Positions 8,167 through 17,412 of a DNA stretch of 64,000 bases are shown piece after piece. The stretch spans positions 5,514 to 69,513 of the forward strand of contig CAZPYY010000001.1 in the NCBI GenBank assembly GCA_964590995.1, given 5' to 3'. Made by a program: the position numbers and the translations under genes. Numbering within the stretch: the first letter of the stretch is position 1; every line of letters begins with the position of its first letter. This stretch comes from Susulua sp964590995 (GTDB lineage Bacteria > Omnitrophota > Gorgyraeia > Duberdicusellales > 4484-171). The notes under the pieces are model-generated. The model did no database searches. It saw only the letters and a list, made by a program, of their open reading frames with translations, and was not told where the DNA came from.

Positions 8167-10613
8167 TCAAATTTCAATATCTCCCCTTTACGTGTTATCT
8201 TTATCTTTATAGTCTCGTCTTCTTTCTTCTCTTTTAACCTTTTAGTGAAACTTCCCTTTATTATATCCTCAGCTAAAGGATCTTCTAAGAACCTCTGGAT
8301 AACTCTCTTTAAGGGCCGAGCTCCAAAAACTGGATCAAAACCCTTCTCAATAAAGAAATCCCTAGACTTAGGTGTTAGCTCCACTTGGAAACCCTGCTCA
8401 AGGAGCCGTTGGTTTACGTAGGAAATCTCAATATCTACTATCTTCTCTAAGTTCTTCTTGGTTAGGGCCTTAAACACAGTAATCTCGTCTAAACGGTTCA
8501 GAAACTCCGGCTTAAAGGTCTTTTTTACCTCTTCCATCAGTATATCCTTCATAGCATCATGGCTAATATCCTCACTGACTTCCTTAAACCCTAAAGACCC
8601 CTTCTTTCTTATGACTTCAGCTCCAACATTAGAAGTCATAATAAGAATTGTATTGCGGAAATCAACTCTTCGGCCATAACTATCAGTAAGTCTCCCCTCT
8701 TCTAAAATCTGCAACAAGAGGTTAAAGACATCAGGGTGAGCCTTCTCAATTTCATCCAGCAAGAGTACCGAATATGGCCGGCGCCTTACCCTCTCAGTTA
8801 ATTGGCCGCCCTCTTCATAACCAACATATCCTGGAGGGGCACCGATTAAACGAGAAACATTAAATTTCTCCATATATTCACTCATATCTATTTGAATTAA
8901 TGCTTCTTCATTGCCAAACATAAACTCAGCCAAAGCTCGAGCAAGTAAAGTCTTACCGACTCCTGTTGGCCCTAAAAACATAAATGAACCTATTGGCCGG
9001 CGGGGTTCTTTTATCCCAGCCCTGGCTCTTCTAACTGAACGAGCAATTGCTTCAATTGCTTCACTCTGGCCAACTACCCTTGAAATCAGCTCTTCTTCTA
9101 TCTTCATCAGCTTAGCTGACTCTTTCTCTTCTAACCGGTAAATAGGTACTCCGGTAATCTGAGATACTAATTGAGCAATCTCTTCTTCTCCTACCTCAGG
9201 AGTAATCTGGTCTCTCTTATTACCCCATTCTCTTCTTAAACCTTCGAGCTTAAGCCGCATGTTCTTCTCCTCATCTCTTAAGCGAGCAGCTTTCTCAAAG
9301 TCTTGTTGTTTTATCAAGGCTTCCTTCTCAATAACGATATTGGCTAATTTTTCTTCTAACTCCTTTATTTCATTAGGAGCAGTCAGAACTGAGAGACGTG
9401 ACCTTGCTCCAGCCTCATCAATTAAATCTATAGCTTTATCAGGAAGGAATCTTCCCGAAATATACCTATCGGATAGCTTAGCCGCAGCTTGGAGTGTTTC
9501 ATCAGCAAATTTTACCCGGTGATGTGCCTCATACTTATCTCTTAGGCCAATTAAAATCTTTACTGTCTCTTCAACCGTATTAGCTTCAACAAATATCGGC
9601 TGGAATCTCCTCTCTAAGGCTGAATCTTTCTCAATATGCTTTCTATACTCATCAAGAGTAGTCGCTCCTACACATTGAATTTCACCGCGAGATAAGGCTG
9701 GCTTTAAGATATTCGAAGCATCAATTGCTCCTTCAGCAGCTCCGGCTCCTACTAAAGTATGCATCTCATCGATAAAGATGATAACATCTTTAGAACGCTT
9801 TATCTCTTCCATAACTGCTTTTATTCTCTCTTCGAATTGACCGCGGTATTTTGTTCCGGCAATCATCAAAGCTAAATCCAAAACTACTATCCTCTTTCCT
9901 CTTAAAACCTCAGGCACATCGCCCTTAACTATATCCTGAGCTAACCCTTCAACTATAGCAGTCTTGCCTACACCGGCTTCTCCTAAAAGAACCGGGTTAT
10001 TCTTGGTCCGCCGAGATAAGATTTGAATAACTCTTTCTATCTCAACCTTTCTTCCAATTACTGGATCAAGTTTTCCTTCTTTAGTTAATTTAGTTAAATC
10101 CCGGCCAAAAGAATCTAGAGCTGGGGTCTTTGAAGCGGTTTGATTATTACTGCTTCCGGTAGGTTGAGGATGAGCGCTTCCGCCTAAGAGAGCAGATATC
10201 TCTTTTCTTATTCCCTTTAAATCTACTCCGGCTGAAAAGAGTACTTGGGAAGCAGCTCCCTCTTCTTCGCGTAATAGACCTAAGAGTATGTGCTCGGTTC
10301 CGATATAATTATGACCCAAGCCCCGCGCTTCCTCAGCAGCAAGTTCTAAAGCCTTTTTTGCCCGGGGAGTAAAGGGAATATCACCTAAGACTGAGCCTAC
10401 GCTTCCGGCAGAAACCAGTTTCTCAATCTCAATCCTTAAACGCTCTAGGTCTACCCCTAAATTTTGCAAAACTGCACAAGCTACTCCTTCTCCTTCGCGA
10501 ATTAAACCTAAAAGTATGTGCTCGGTTCCGATATAATCATGGTTAAATCTTCGGGCCTCTTCCTTAGCTAAAACTAAAACTTTTCGCGCTCTTTCGGTAA
10601 ATCGATTAAACAT
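8160..10613 (-). CDS. clpC: ATP-dependent unfoldase ClpC
   Basis: HSP100 AAA+ unfoldase that feeds substrates to ClpP. The 817-residue layout is: double Clp-N repeat (about 1-145; FTERARKVLVLAKEEARRFN and the parallel FTPRAKKALELAAEEARGLG), a Q/N/P linker, AAA1 with GEAGVGKTA near residue 210, a coiled middle domain with UVR-type motif (about 420-460, KQQDFEKAARLRDEEKNMR), and AAA2 with GPTGVGKT near 546. The middle domain identifies ClpC rather than ClpA. The start has a strong AGGAGGAGA site and overlaps mcsB by eight bases. In Firmicutes, McsB-phosphorylated proteins are recognised by the Clp-N domain; the gene order implies the same link here. Confidence 0.95.
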   Translation of the reverse strand: MFNRFTERARKVLVLAKEEARRFNHDYIGTEHILLGLIREGEGVACAVLQNLGVDLERLRIEIEKLVSAGSVGSVLGDIPFTPRAKKALELAAEEARGLGHNYIGTEHILLGLLREEEGAASQVLFSAGVDLKGIRKEISALLGGSAHPQPTGSSNNQTASKTPALDSFGRDLTKLTKEGKLDPVIGRKVEIERVIQILSRRTKNNPVLLGEAGVGKTAIVEGLAQDIVKGDVPEVLRGKRIVVLDLALMIAGTKYRGQFEERIKAVMEEIKRSKDVIIFIDEMHTLVGAGAAEGAIDASNILKPALSRGEIQCVGATTLDEYRKHIEKDSALERRFQPIFVEANTVEETVKILIGLRDKYEAHHRVKFADETLQAAAKLSDRYISGRFLPDKAIDLIDEAGARSRLSVLTAPNEIKELEEKLANIVIEKEALIKQQDFEKAARLRDEEKNMRLKLEGLRREWGNKRDQITPEVGEEEIAQLVSQITGVPIYRLEEKESAKLMKIEEELISRVVGQSEAIEAIARSVRRARAGIKEPRRPIGSFMFLGPTGVGKTLLARALAEFMFGNEEALIQIDMSEYMEKFNVSRLIGAPPGYVGYEEGGQLTERVRRRPYSVLLLDEIEKAHPDVFNLLLQILEEGRLTDSYGRRVDFRNTILIMTSNVGAEVIRKKGSLGFKEVSEDISHDAMKDILMEEVKKTFKPEFLNRLDEITVFKALTKKNLEKIVDIEISYVNQRLLEQGFQVELTPKSRDFFIEKGFDPVFGARPLKRVIQRFLEDPLAEDIIKGSFTKRLKEKKEDETIKIKITRKGEILKFEC

Positions 10614-11682
10614 CTTCTCCTCCTAACTTCTTCCTTAGAATTTCTGCTCTTATGTAGTCTCTTTCTCTCTCTTTTAGCGATTTTGACTCTATTTTTTGCA
10701 AATGTGCTGGTTGAATTATAATAAAAAGGCTGTTTATTACCTCTCGGCCCTTACCCTTAGAGGATAAATCTGTATTTTTAATTATACCTAAATCTAACCC
10801 TAAACACAAGATAGAAAGGTGGCTTAAAGCCTCTCGGCTACTAATCAAACGGCTATTTCGCAAAATCCCTAAAGCCCTCCAGACACTATCCTCAAGACTT
10901 ATCTTGTGTTTCTTAAGGAGGGTATTACGAGCATCGGTCTCTTGAGCTTTAACTTGATTTACTACCCCAATCAGATTATCAACCAGCTCTTTCTCGGAAA
11001 GGCCTAGGCTAACCTGATTAGAAATCTGGAAAAAGTTTCCGAGAGCTTGGGTTCCTTCGCCAAATAAACCCCGGGTAGTAAATGATATCCGAGTTAACAA
11101 TTCTAATATCTTGTTTATCCGTTTAGTAAGAGCAAGTGCCGGCAGGTGTAACATGCATGATGCCCTTAGAGCCGTACCAACATTAGTAGGGCAAGCAGTT
11201 AAATAACCTAAATCCGATAAAAACGAAAACGAAATCTTCTTCTCTAAGTCCTTGTCAATCTCCTCTAATATCTGCCAACACTTCTTTAAATCAAAGCCTG
11301 AGAGTATAACTTGGGAGCGAAGATGATCCTCTTCATTGATCATAATTGAAATCTTCTCATCGCCCGATACGATCAAACCCTTCTCCTTGCTGGCAACAAC
11401 ATGCTCCTGACTTATTAAGTGCCGCTCAAGTAAAAACTGGCTATCCAAAGCACTCAACTCAGCCATATTCACAAAAGTGCTGTTTCTTAGCCTATTTATC
11501 TGAGGATAAGCTTCTCTTACCTTATCCAGGACCTCCTTTTTCTGAGCACTACTTGCCCGAGAAGGAAAGGGTAAGTTGGCAATATTGCGAGCTAGACGGA
11601 TTCGCGAGGAGAAGACTATCTCAGCCTCCGGCCCCTTGCCATTTAGCCAACTATCCTTGTTATTTAGAAAATACTCAAACAT
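10606..11682 (-). CDS. mcsB: protein arginine kinase McsB
   Basis: Phosphagen-kinase-fold enzyme that phosphorylates arginines on proteins and marks them for ClpCP. At 358 residues it is full length. Key motifs are VFSSRIRLARNIANLPFPS (nucleotide-binding arginines), NEEDHLRSQ near residue 118 and the CPTNVGTALRAS segment near 162. The catalytic Cys is present, though GTG of the usual CPTNLGTG is GTA here. It sits between mcsA and clpC exactly as in Bacillus. No ctsR-type repressor gene is found upstream; that place is taken by ilvE. Confidence 0.94.
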   Translation of the reverse strand: MFEYFLNNKDSWLNGKGPEAEIVFSSRIRLARNIANLPFPSRASSAQKKEVLDKVREAYPQINRLRNSTFVNMAELSALDSQFLLERHLISQEHVVASKEKGLIVSGDEKISIMINEEDHLRSQVILSGFDLKKCWQILEEIDKDLEKKISFSFLSDLGYLTACPTNVGTALRASCMLHLPALALTKRINKILELLTRISFTTRGLFGEGTQALGNFFQISNQVSLGLSEKELVDNLIGVVNQVKAQETDARNTLLKKHKISLEDSVWRALGILRNSRLISSREALSHLSILCLGLDLGIIKNTDLSSKGKGREVINSLFIIIQPAHLQKIESKSLKERERDYIRAEILRKKLGGEDV

Positions 11683-11689
11683 ATTAGAA

Positions 11690-11794
11690 AGTTATAAGTT
11701 GTAAGTCTTGAGTTTTAAGTTTTTTAGAAAATGTATAAATCATACGGCTAAGTTCCGCCTTCTTAACTTATAACTTAAAACTTATAACTTAAAA
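11690..11794. repeat. phrase-like intergenic repeat between mcsA and mcsB
   Basis: On one side are AGTTATAAGTTGTAAGT and GAGTTTTAAGTT; on the other ACTTATAACTTAAA occurs twice in a row. The two sides are inverted copies and can fold into a long A+U hairpin on the mRNA between mcsA and mcsB. No coding potential. It may separate or attenuate mcsB expression, or just be the recurrent gap filler of this genome. Confidence 0.5.
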
Positions 11795-12286
11795 CTATTT
11801 TTTCTTCTTCTCCAATCCCTTTATTTTATCCCTTAGCTTAGCAGCCTCCTCATACTCCTCAAGCTGGATAGCTCTGCGCAGACGCTGATGCAACTCAGCA
11901 ACCTTTAGTTGACTGGAAGCCTTCTTATCTAAACTAGTTGGAGCCTTTCCGGTATGAGTAGTTGCGCTATGAATTTTTTTTAGCAAAGGCAGAAGAAATC
12001 TGCGAAAAGTTTCATAGCACTTTCCACAGCCTAATCTCCCTTTTTTCTTAAAATCCTCATAACTAAGACCACAAGAAGGACACCTTAATAAGCGGCGCTC
12101 TTGAGGTAGACCGCCTACCATATCAGCAAGGCTACCGAGAAAACCGGATATGTTAAGATGCTTATCCAGCTCATTAGCCTTAGCCTGAGCACAAACCTGA
12201 CAAATATGCATCTCAACAACCTTGTCGTTTATAATCTCAGTGAGATGAACTGTAGCATTATTTTTATGGCAGATGTCACAAACCAT
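11795..12286 (-). CDS. mcsA: McsA, zinc-binding activator of McsB
   Basis: The 163-residue protein has paired CXXC motifs: MVCDICHKNNATVHL and HICQVCAQAK at the N-terminus, and LRCPSCGLSYEDF and LGCGKCYETF in the middle. A UVR domain (LEEYEEAAKLRDKIKGLEKKKK) closes it. McsA activates the McsB arginine kinase and helps bring substrates to ClpC. A good Shine-Dalgarno (TAGGAGA) precedes the ATG by 6-7 bases. It directly follows ilvE with a short gap. Confidence 0.93.
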   Translation of the reverse strand: MVCDICHKNNATVHLTEIINDKVVEMHICQVCAQAKANELDKHLNISGFLGSLADMVGGLPQERRLLRCPSCGLSYEDFKKKGRLGCGKCYETFRRFLLPLLKKIHSATTHTGKAPTSLDKKASSQLKVAELHQRLRRAIQLEEYEEAAKLRDKIKGLEKKKK

Positions 12287-12300
12287 ATTTCTGTCTCCTA

Positions 12301-13176
12301 TTAAAGAGTATACTTAACCCCCTTAGCCTTAGTAAGCTTTTTGAATTCCTTCATTATTGTCTTAGTAGTCTTACCAGGTTTAGCATCACCTATTGCCCGG
12401 CCATCAACCCTTACTACCGGAACAATTTCAGCTGCAGTTCCGGTTAAGAAACACTCATCGCTGATAAAGAGCTCGTGGCGAGTAAGCACATGCTCATGAG
12501 TAGGTATCTTCTTTTTTCTAGCAATATCTAATACCGTATCTCGAGTAATACCCCTTAAGGTCCCCATACATTGAGGCGGAGTATAGAGCTCTCCCTTCTT
12601 AACTACGAAGATATTATCTCCGGTACACTCAGCAACATAACCTAAGTGATCGAGCATTAAAGCTTCTTGGCAGCCGGAATTTATAGCCTCTATCTTAGCT
12701 AATATGTTGTTCAGATAGTTTAAGGATTTTATTTGAGGATTTAGAGCCTCACAGATATTCCTTATAGTCGGAACAGTAATTATCTCCATGCCTCTATCGT
12801 ATAATTTTTTGGGATAAAAGGTTATTTTATCGGTAATTATAACTACTGTTTCATTACCTTTACACTTTCTAGGATCTAAGCCTAGATCACCTTGGCCTCG
12901 GGAGATTACTACCCGGATATAGGCATCTTTTAGACCGTTAGCTCTAAGAGTCTCGATCACAGCCCGGGTCATCTCCTTTTTAGAGAGAGGAACCTTTAAC
13001 ATAATTGAATGAGCTGATTCAAATAATCTATCAATATGCTCCTTTAGTTTAAAGACCAAAGAGCCATAAGAGCGTATTCCTTCGAATACACCATCTCCAT
13101 ATAAAAACCCGTGGTCAAACACTGAGACTTTTGCATCTTTTTTATCTACCAGTTTTCCGTTCAAATAAACCTTCAT
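12301..13176 (-). CDS. ilvE: class IV aminotransferase, probably branched-chain
   Basis: PLP-dependent fold-type IV enzyme of 291 residues. The N-terminal VSVFDHGFLYGDGVFEGIR and the lysine-containing IKSLNYLNNILAKIEA (about residue 149, Schiff-base Lys) are diagnostic of the class. ECTGDNIFVVKKGELYTPP and LTGTAAEIVPVVRVDGR follow, as in branched-chain aminotransferases. It interconverts branched-chain amino and 2-oxo acids with glutamate. D-amino acid transaminase or aminodeoxychorismate lyase share the fold, but the motif set favours IlvE. GGAGG lies 7 bases before the ATG. Confidence 0.87.
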   Translation of the reverse strand: MKVYLNGKLVDKKDAKVSVFDHGFLYGDGVFEGIRSYGSLVFKLKEHIDRLFESAHSIMLKVPLSKKEMTRAVIETLRANGLKDAYIRVVISRGQGDLGLDPRKCKGNETVVIITDKITFYPKKLYDRGMEIITVPTIRNICEALNPQIKSLNYLNNILAKIEAINSGCQEALMLDHLGYVAECTGDNIFVVKKGELYTPPQCMGTLRGITRDTVLDIARKKKIPTHEHVLTRHELFISDECFLTGTAAEIVPVVRVDGRAIGDAKPGKTTKTIMKEFKKLTKAKGVKYTL

Positions 13177-13190
13177 CCATTACCTCCTAC

Positions 13191-13213
13191 CGGTTTAGGA
13201 TTCGCCTAAACCG
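13191..13213. repeat. dispersed palindrome at the lolD stop
   Basis: CGGTTTAGG and CCTAAACCG are perfect 9-base arms around ATTCG and span the lolD stop codon. The minus-strand reading shares GTTTAGGCGAATCC with an in-frame copy inside the giant gene (26001-26040). It may act as a 3' hairpin for the lolD transcript, but there is no U-run. Confidence 0.6.
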
Positions 13214-13872
13214 AGCTCACCGTCTTTAATAAATAACCTATCCTTAGCGCACTTAGCTAACTCTAAATTATGAGTAACTAAGATTATTGTCTTATTCTTC
13301 TCTTTATTTAACTTACCTAATAGAGCAACTACCTTCTCTTGAGAGTCTTTATCTAGGTTGCCTGTAGGTTCATCACAGAGAATAACCTCAGGGTCATTAA
13401 CCAAAGCCCGGGCAAAGGCCACCTTCTGCTTTTGCCCTCCGCTTAACTGCGAAGGAAAAGCCTTCTTCCTCTCCTCTATTCCTAAGTATTTTAACAAGTC
13501 TTCTATGGTTTTAAAAGAGTATTTTCGTCTATTTAAATCCAGGGCTAAAGTAATATTTTCAAGGATATTTAGCTCATCGATGAGGTGATAAAACTGAAAA
13601 ACAAACCCAATATGCTTATTTCTCCATATTGAGAGCTCTTTATCCTTCATTTTGTAGATATTTTTGCCCTTAAAAAGTACCTGACCTCTAGTAGGAGAGT
13701 CTAGACCGCCTAAGCTATGAAGCAAGGTAGACTTGCCTGCTCCGGAAGGGCCAACTATAGCCAGGTAATCTCCGGAATCAAGAGATAAAGAGAGCCCCTT
13801 TAAAGCCTGGATTCGCTCTTGGCCGCTACGATATTCTTTAGTTAAAGAATTTACTTTAAATAACTCACTCAT
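13195..13872 (-). CDS. lolD: LolD-type lipoprotein-releasing ABC ATPase
   Basis: ATPase subunit of the LolCDE/MacB family, 225 residues. It has Walker A GPSGAGKST, the long Q-loop FVFQFYHLIDELNILENI, LSGGQKQKVAFARALV and Walker B VILCDEPTGNLD, then ILVTHNLELA. It overlaps the permease gene upstream by eight bases. The pair should extract lipoproteins from the inner membrane for transfer to the outer membrane. Its last codons and stop are built from a dispersed palindrome, so the C-terminal GLGES may be repeat-derived. Confidence 0.9.
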   Translation of the reverse strand: MSELFKVNSLTKEYRSGQERIQALKGLSLSLDSGDYLAIVGPSGAGKSTLLHSLGGLDSPTRGQVLFKGKNIYKMKDKELSIWRNKHIGFVFQFYHLIDELNILENITLALDLNRRKYSFKTIEDLLKYLGIEERKKAFPSQLSGGQKQKVAFARALVNDPEVILCDEPTGNLDKDSQEKVVALLGKLNKEKNKTIILVTHNLELAKCAKDRLFIKDGELGLGES

Positions 13873-15022
13873 AACGTAAAGCCTCGGAAGGCTGTAGCCT
13901 GGCTGCTCTCATTGCCGGGAGCAAGCTAAAGATAAAAGACAAAGCTATCCCAACCAGAACAATTAAACTGATATCTCGATAATTTATTGCCATTGGCAAG
14001 TACTCAATGTAGTAAATCTCCTGGGGTAACTTTATAAAAGGAAACTTCTCTAAAGCAATACATAGGCCTAAACCTAAGACTGTTCCCGATAAGGTACCGA
14101 TAAATCCTAAAAGTAGGCCTTGTAAACTAAATATTCTTGAAATCCTTTTGCGAGTAAAACCTAAAGATTTTAAAATTCCAATATCTTTAGTCTTCTCTAC
14201 TACCCCTACAGTCAAAGTGGCAAAGATATTAAAAGCAGCAACTAAAATTATTAAGCTTAAGATAATAAACATTACTAACTTCTCTAACTGCAAGGCTGAG
14301 AAGAAGACCTGATTAGATTCCATCCAGGTAGATACAAACACATCCTGGTTAAACTCAGCTAATATCTTCTCCTTTATTTGAGAAGCTTTATAGGGGTCGC
14401 TTATCCTGACCCCTAAGAAGAGAAGGTAATTAGAAGAGAGGCTCTTGGCTCGCTCTAAATCAGTGATAAGGTAATTGTTATCAATATCATAGAGGCCGAC
14501 TTTGAAAGCTCCTCTTACAACTCCCCTCTGCAATTGCAGTTTTTTCTTCAAGGGATAGAACTCTATTCTGTCTAAGATAAAAAACCTTCTCTTTAATCCT
14601 TCACCAATAAAAAAGCCCTCGGAGGCTGTTTCTCTAGTAATGTATTGGTAGAGTATTTGTCTCTCTTCTTTGTCTTGGAAGTCAACTCCCTTAACTGCCA
14701 AAGGAAGAACTAGATTATCAAACTTAGCAAAGACTTGGGTCTGAAGCGATATTGATGCAGCTTCTACATCTTCCCAAGTCTCTAACTCTTTTTCTATTTC
14801 CGGTAACTGCTCTTGATCTAAGCACTCTATAGTTAAATGCTGGTTAAAGCGCATTAACCTATCCATTAAATCCCGGTCAAAACCGTTCATTACCGAGATA
14901 ACTACGATTAAAGTAGCTACACCGAGAGCTATCCCTAAGCAAGAGACAATTCCGATAAAGGAAATATGCCTAGCTCTTCCGCGAAAAAGATAGCGCCGTG
15001 CCAAAAATAGTTCAGGTATCAT
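13865..15022 (-). CDS. lolC: LolC/LolE-type lipoprotein-releasing permease
   Basis: FtsX-family permease of 385 residues. One transmembrane helix lies near the N-terminus (SFIGIVSCLGIALGVATLIVV), then a large periplasmic domain (about 50-255), then three helices (about 260-380). The N-terminal ELFLARRYLFRG and the ending RAARLQPSEALRYE are typical of the LolC/E family. Only one permease is visible, so it may form a homodimer, as in LolF-type systems. It overlaps lysS by eleven bases. Confidence 0.9.
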   Translation of the reverse strand: MIPELFLARRYLFRGRARHISFIGIVSCLGIALGVATLIVVISVMNGFDRDLMDRLMRFNQHLTIECLDQEQLPEIEKELETWEDVEAASISLQTQVFAKFDNLVLPLAVKGVDFQDKEERQILYQYITRETASEGFFIGEGLKRRFFILDRIEFYPLKKKLQLQRGVVRGAFKVGLYDIDNNYLITDLERAKSLSSNYLLFLGVRISDPYKASQIKEKILAEFNQDVFVSTWMESNQVFFSALQLEKLVMFIILSLIILVAAFNIFATLTVGVVEKTKDIGILKSLGFTRKRISRIFSLQGLLLGFIGTLSGTVLGLGLCIALEKFPFIKLPQEIYYIEYLPMAINYRDISLIVLVGIALSFIFSLLPAMRAARLQPSEALRYE

Positions 15023-16436
15023 TAGGTAACGGTTTAAGGAGAGGAAAGAGAATTACGTCCCTTATCGAAGGTTGATTAAGCAGGAGCATTACCAGCCTAT
15101 CCATGCCTATTCCCAAACCAGCAGCTGGAGGCATGCCATATTCTAAGCTAAGTAAGAAGTCATTATCGATCTTCTTGGGTAGCTCCTCTTCTACTTCTAA
15201 TTGTTTATTAAAACGTGCTTTTTGCTCGAGGGGATCATTTAACTCTGAGTAGGCATTAGCGACCTCAAGCCCTCCAATAAATAATTCAAACCTCTCCACT
15301 ATATAAGGATTATCTTTCTTCTGCTTAGCTAAAGGAGAAGTCCAGCTAAATTGATCAGTAATAAACGCTGGCTTACCTGCAGGATAGTTCTTCTCAATCA
15401 GCTCCTCAGTTATATTAAGAATTTGGCTGCGGCTTAGGCCTTTAGCTAATTTTAGCTTCTTACTTATCTTATCCAACATTACATCCTGAGAGTCACTCAT
15501 CCTTATACCAAATTCCTTATCGAAAAGCTTGGCAAAAGAAATCCTCTGCCAAGGTGGAGTAAGATCTATTTTTTTGCCTTGAAATTCTAAGATTGGCGAA
15601 GAGTTCATCTCTTGAGCCAGATGTAAGAATAAATCTTCACAGACCTTCATCATATACTCATAATTCTCATAAGCGCAATATGCTTCAAGCATAGTAAATT
15701 CAGGATTATGCCGCCTAGAAACCCCTTCATTACGAAAACTTCTGTTTATCTCATATACTTTTTCCAAACCTCCGACTAAAAGACGCTTTAAGTAAAGCTC
15801 GGGAGCAATTCTAAGATAAACATCGCTATTAGTAGTATTATGAAAGGTTGCAAAAGGCCGGCCAGCTGCCCCGCCGGCAATCCGATGCAACATTGGAGTC
15901 TCAACCTCCAAATACTTAAGACGGTCAAAGAAATCTCTAGTTAAAGAGATTATCTTTGAACGCTTCATAAAAACTTCTTTAACTTCGGGGTTAGAGATTA
16001 AATCAAGATAGCGTTGACGATACCTTACCTCTACATCCTTTAGCCCATGCCACTTCTCAGGTAGAGGTCTGAGAGCCTTAGCTAGAAGTTTTATTTCACT
16101 AACCAATAGTGTTGACTCATTGGTACGGGTAGTAAATAGCTTACCCTTAACGCCAATAATATCTCCGATATCCATTTCCTTGAAAAGCTGGAAAAGACCA
16201 CCCAAAGTATTGACCTGGGCATAAATCTGTATTTTTCCGGTATGATCGCTGATATGAGCGAAACCGGATTTACCATGCTCACGCTTGGTAACCAGCCTTC
16301 CGGCAACTGAAACCTCTTTCTCCTTTTCAAAAGAATCTAAGATCTCCTTGATAGTCAAAGGCTTAGGAAAATCAGTCACCTTGAAAGGGGAACCAAACTT
16401 CTCGGAAATTTTCTTTAGTTTTTCTTCTGCTTCCAT
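15012..16436 (-). CDS. lysS: lysyl-tRNA synthetase, class II
   Basis: Charges tRNA-Lys. The 474 residues comprise an N-terminal OB-fold anticodon-binding domain (about 35-140, VSVAGRLVTKREHGKSGFAHI) and the class II catalytic core. Motif 2 is FRNEGVSRRHNPEFTMLEAY and motif 3 is PPAAGLGIGMDRLVMLL near the C-terminus. The ATG lies only 9 bases after a consensus -10 box, so the mRNA is probably leaderless or nearly so; no Shine-Dalgarno is possible in that space. It heads the lysS-lolC-lolD-ilvE-mcsA-mcsB-clpC run. Confidence 0.96.
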   Translation of the reverse strand: MEAEEKLKKISEKFGSPFKVTDFPKPLTIKEILDSFEKEKEVSVAGRLVTKREHGKSGFAHISDHTGKIQIYAQVNTLGGLFQLFKEMDIGDIIGVKGKLFTTRTNESTLLVSEIKLLAKALRPLPEKWHGLKDVEVRYRQRYLDLISNPEVKEVFMKRSKIISLTRDFFDRLKYLEVETPMLHRIAGGAAGRPFATFHNTTNSDVYLRIAPELYLKRLLVGGLEKVYEINRSFRNEGVSRRHNPEFTMLEAYCAYENYEYMMKVCEDLFLHLAQEMNSSPILEFQGKKIDLTPPWQRISFAKLFDKEFGIRMSDSQDVMLDKISKKLKLAKGLSRSQILNITEELIEKNYPAGKPAFITDQFSWTSPLAKQKKDNPYIVERFELFIGGLEVANAYSELNDPLEQKARFNKQLEVEEELPKKIDNDFLLSLEYGMPPAAGLGIGMDRLVMLLLNQPSIRDVILFPLLKPLPNDT

Positions 16437-16445
16437 AACTTATAG

Positions 16446-16474
16446 ATTATATATAATATATCTATTACTGTCAA
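16446..16474 (-). promoter_or_regulatory. perfect consensus sigma70 promoter of lysS
   Basis: On the minus strand TTGACA (16474-16469) is followed after exactly 17 bases by TATAAT (16451-16446). Both hexamers and the spacer match the consensus. Transcription should begin about 7 bases on, near 16439, two or three bases before the lysS ATG at 16436. The promoter starts about 20 bases after the oppF stop, so it gives the lysS run its own strong start independent of the opp genes. Confidence 0.85.
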
Positions 16475-16496
16475 ATTAAATCCCTGCTTACCCATA

Positions 16497-17408
16497 TTAT
16501 TCTTTAAATAAATGACAATAAACAAAATGGCCGGGTTCGACCTCTTTTCTTACACATTCCTGCTTACATTCAGGTTTTTTGAATCGACAGCGCGAGAGAA
16601 AAGGACAACCGCCAAGGTGGTCAATACCCTCTTTTAAGTATTTTAGCTTCTGCTGAGAAGCTTCCTTTAGTAATTTAGTATAAGGATGAAGGGGATTATT
16701 ATAGATCAAATCCCGGGGGCCATATTCGGTGATTTTGCCCCGGTACATAATAAAACAGTAGCGGGATATCTTCTTTAATAATTTAAGGTTATGGGAGATA
16801 AACAGAAAAGTTACTTCTAACTCATTCTGCAACTTAATTAATAGCTTCATAATTTTAGAAGCTGTTGTAACATCCAGGCTCGATGTCGGCTCATCAAGAA
16901 TCACTAACCGCGGCCGGTTAATAAGACTGCGGGCAATACAGACCCTCTGAATTTGTCCGCCACTTAGCTGATGCGGTATTCTTTCCATTACATCTTCCTC
17001 TAATTCTACCTCTGCTAAAGCTTTTTTAATAAGCTCGCTGCTCTCAGATTTCTTTATTTTTTTAAAGACCCTTAAAGCCTCATATAAAGAATAAAATATA
17101 GTATAGCGGGGATCAAGGCTGGCAAAAGGATTTTGAAAAACAATCTGGATATTCTTTCGTACAACTTTCTGGTTTTCTTTTAAAGTTATATTCTTATCGT
17201 TAAAATAAATACTTCCTTCTTTAGGTTGATAGAACCCAAGAATAGTTTTGGCTAGGGTAGTCTTACCGCAGCCGCTCTCACCGGCCAAAGAAGTTACTAA
17301 CCCCTTTTTTAAGAAGAGATCTACCCCATCTAAAGCCTTAATAGTCTTGCCCTTCTGCAAGAAATATACCTTTAGGTTTTTTGTACTTAGAATCTTATTA
17401 TTTTCCAT
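16497..17408 (-). CDS. oppF: oligopeptide ABC transporter ATPase OppF/DppF-like
   Basis: Second ATPase of a peptide importer, 303 residues. It has Walker A GESGCGKTT, LSGGQIQRVCIARSL, Walker B LVILDEPTSSLDV and the switch His in FISHNLKLLKK. The C-terminal oligo-HPY extension (NPLHPYTKLLKEA) with the clustered cysteines of CPFLSRCRFKKPECKQECV is typical of OppF and may carry an Fe-S site. It follows oppD by four bases. Confidence 0.9.
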   Translation of the reverse strand: MENNKILSTKNLKVYFLQKGKTIKALDGVDLFLKKGLVTSLAGESGCGKTTLAKTILGFYQPKEGSIYFNDKNITLKENQKVVRKNIQIVFQNPFASLDPRYTIFYSLYEALRVFKKIKKSESSELIKKALAEVELEEDVMERIPHQLSGGQIQRVCIARSLINRPRLVILDEPTSSLDVTTASKIMKLLIKLQNELEVTFLFISHNLKLLKKISRYCFIMYRGKITEYGPRDLIYNNPLHPYTKLLKEASQQKLKYLKEGIDHLGGCPFLSRCRFKKPECKQECVRKEVEPGHFVYCHLFKE

Positions 17409-17412
17409 TACT

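Noticed and set aside
8458..9522. Plus-strand frames opposite clpC
   Set aside because: They lie antisense to highly conserved AAA+ coding sequence and are composition shadows.
16437..16496. Rho-independent terminator after oppF
   Set aside because: The region is A+T-rich but has no stable G+C stem; it is better explained as the lysS promoter.
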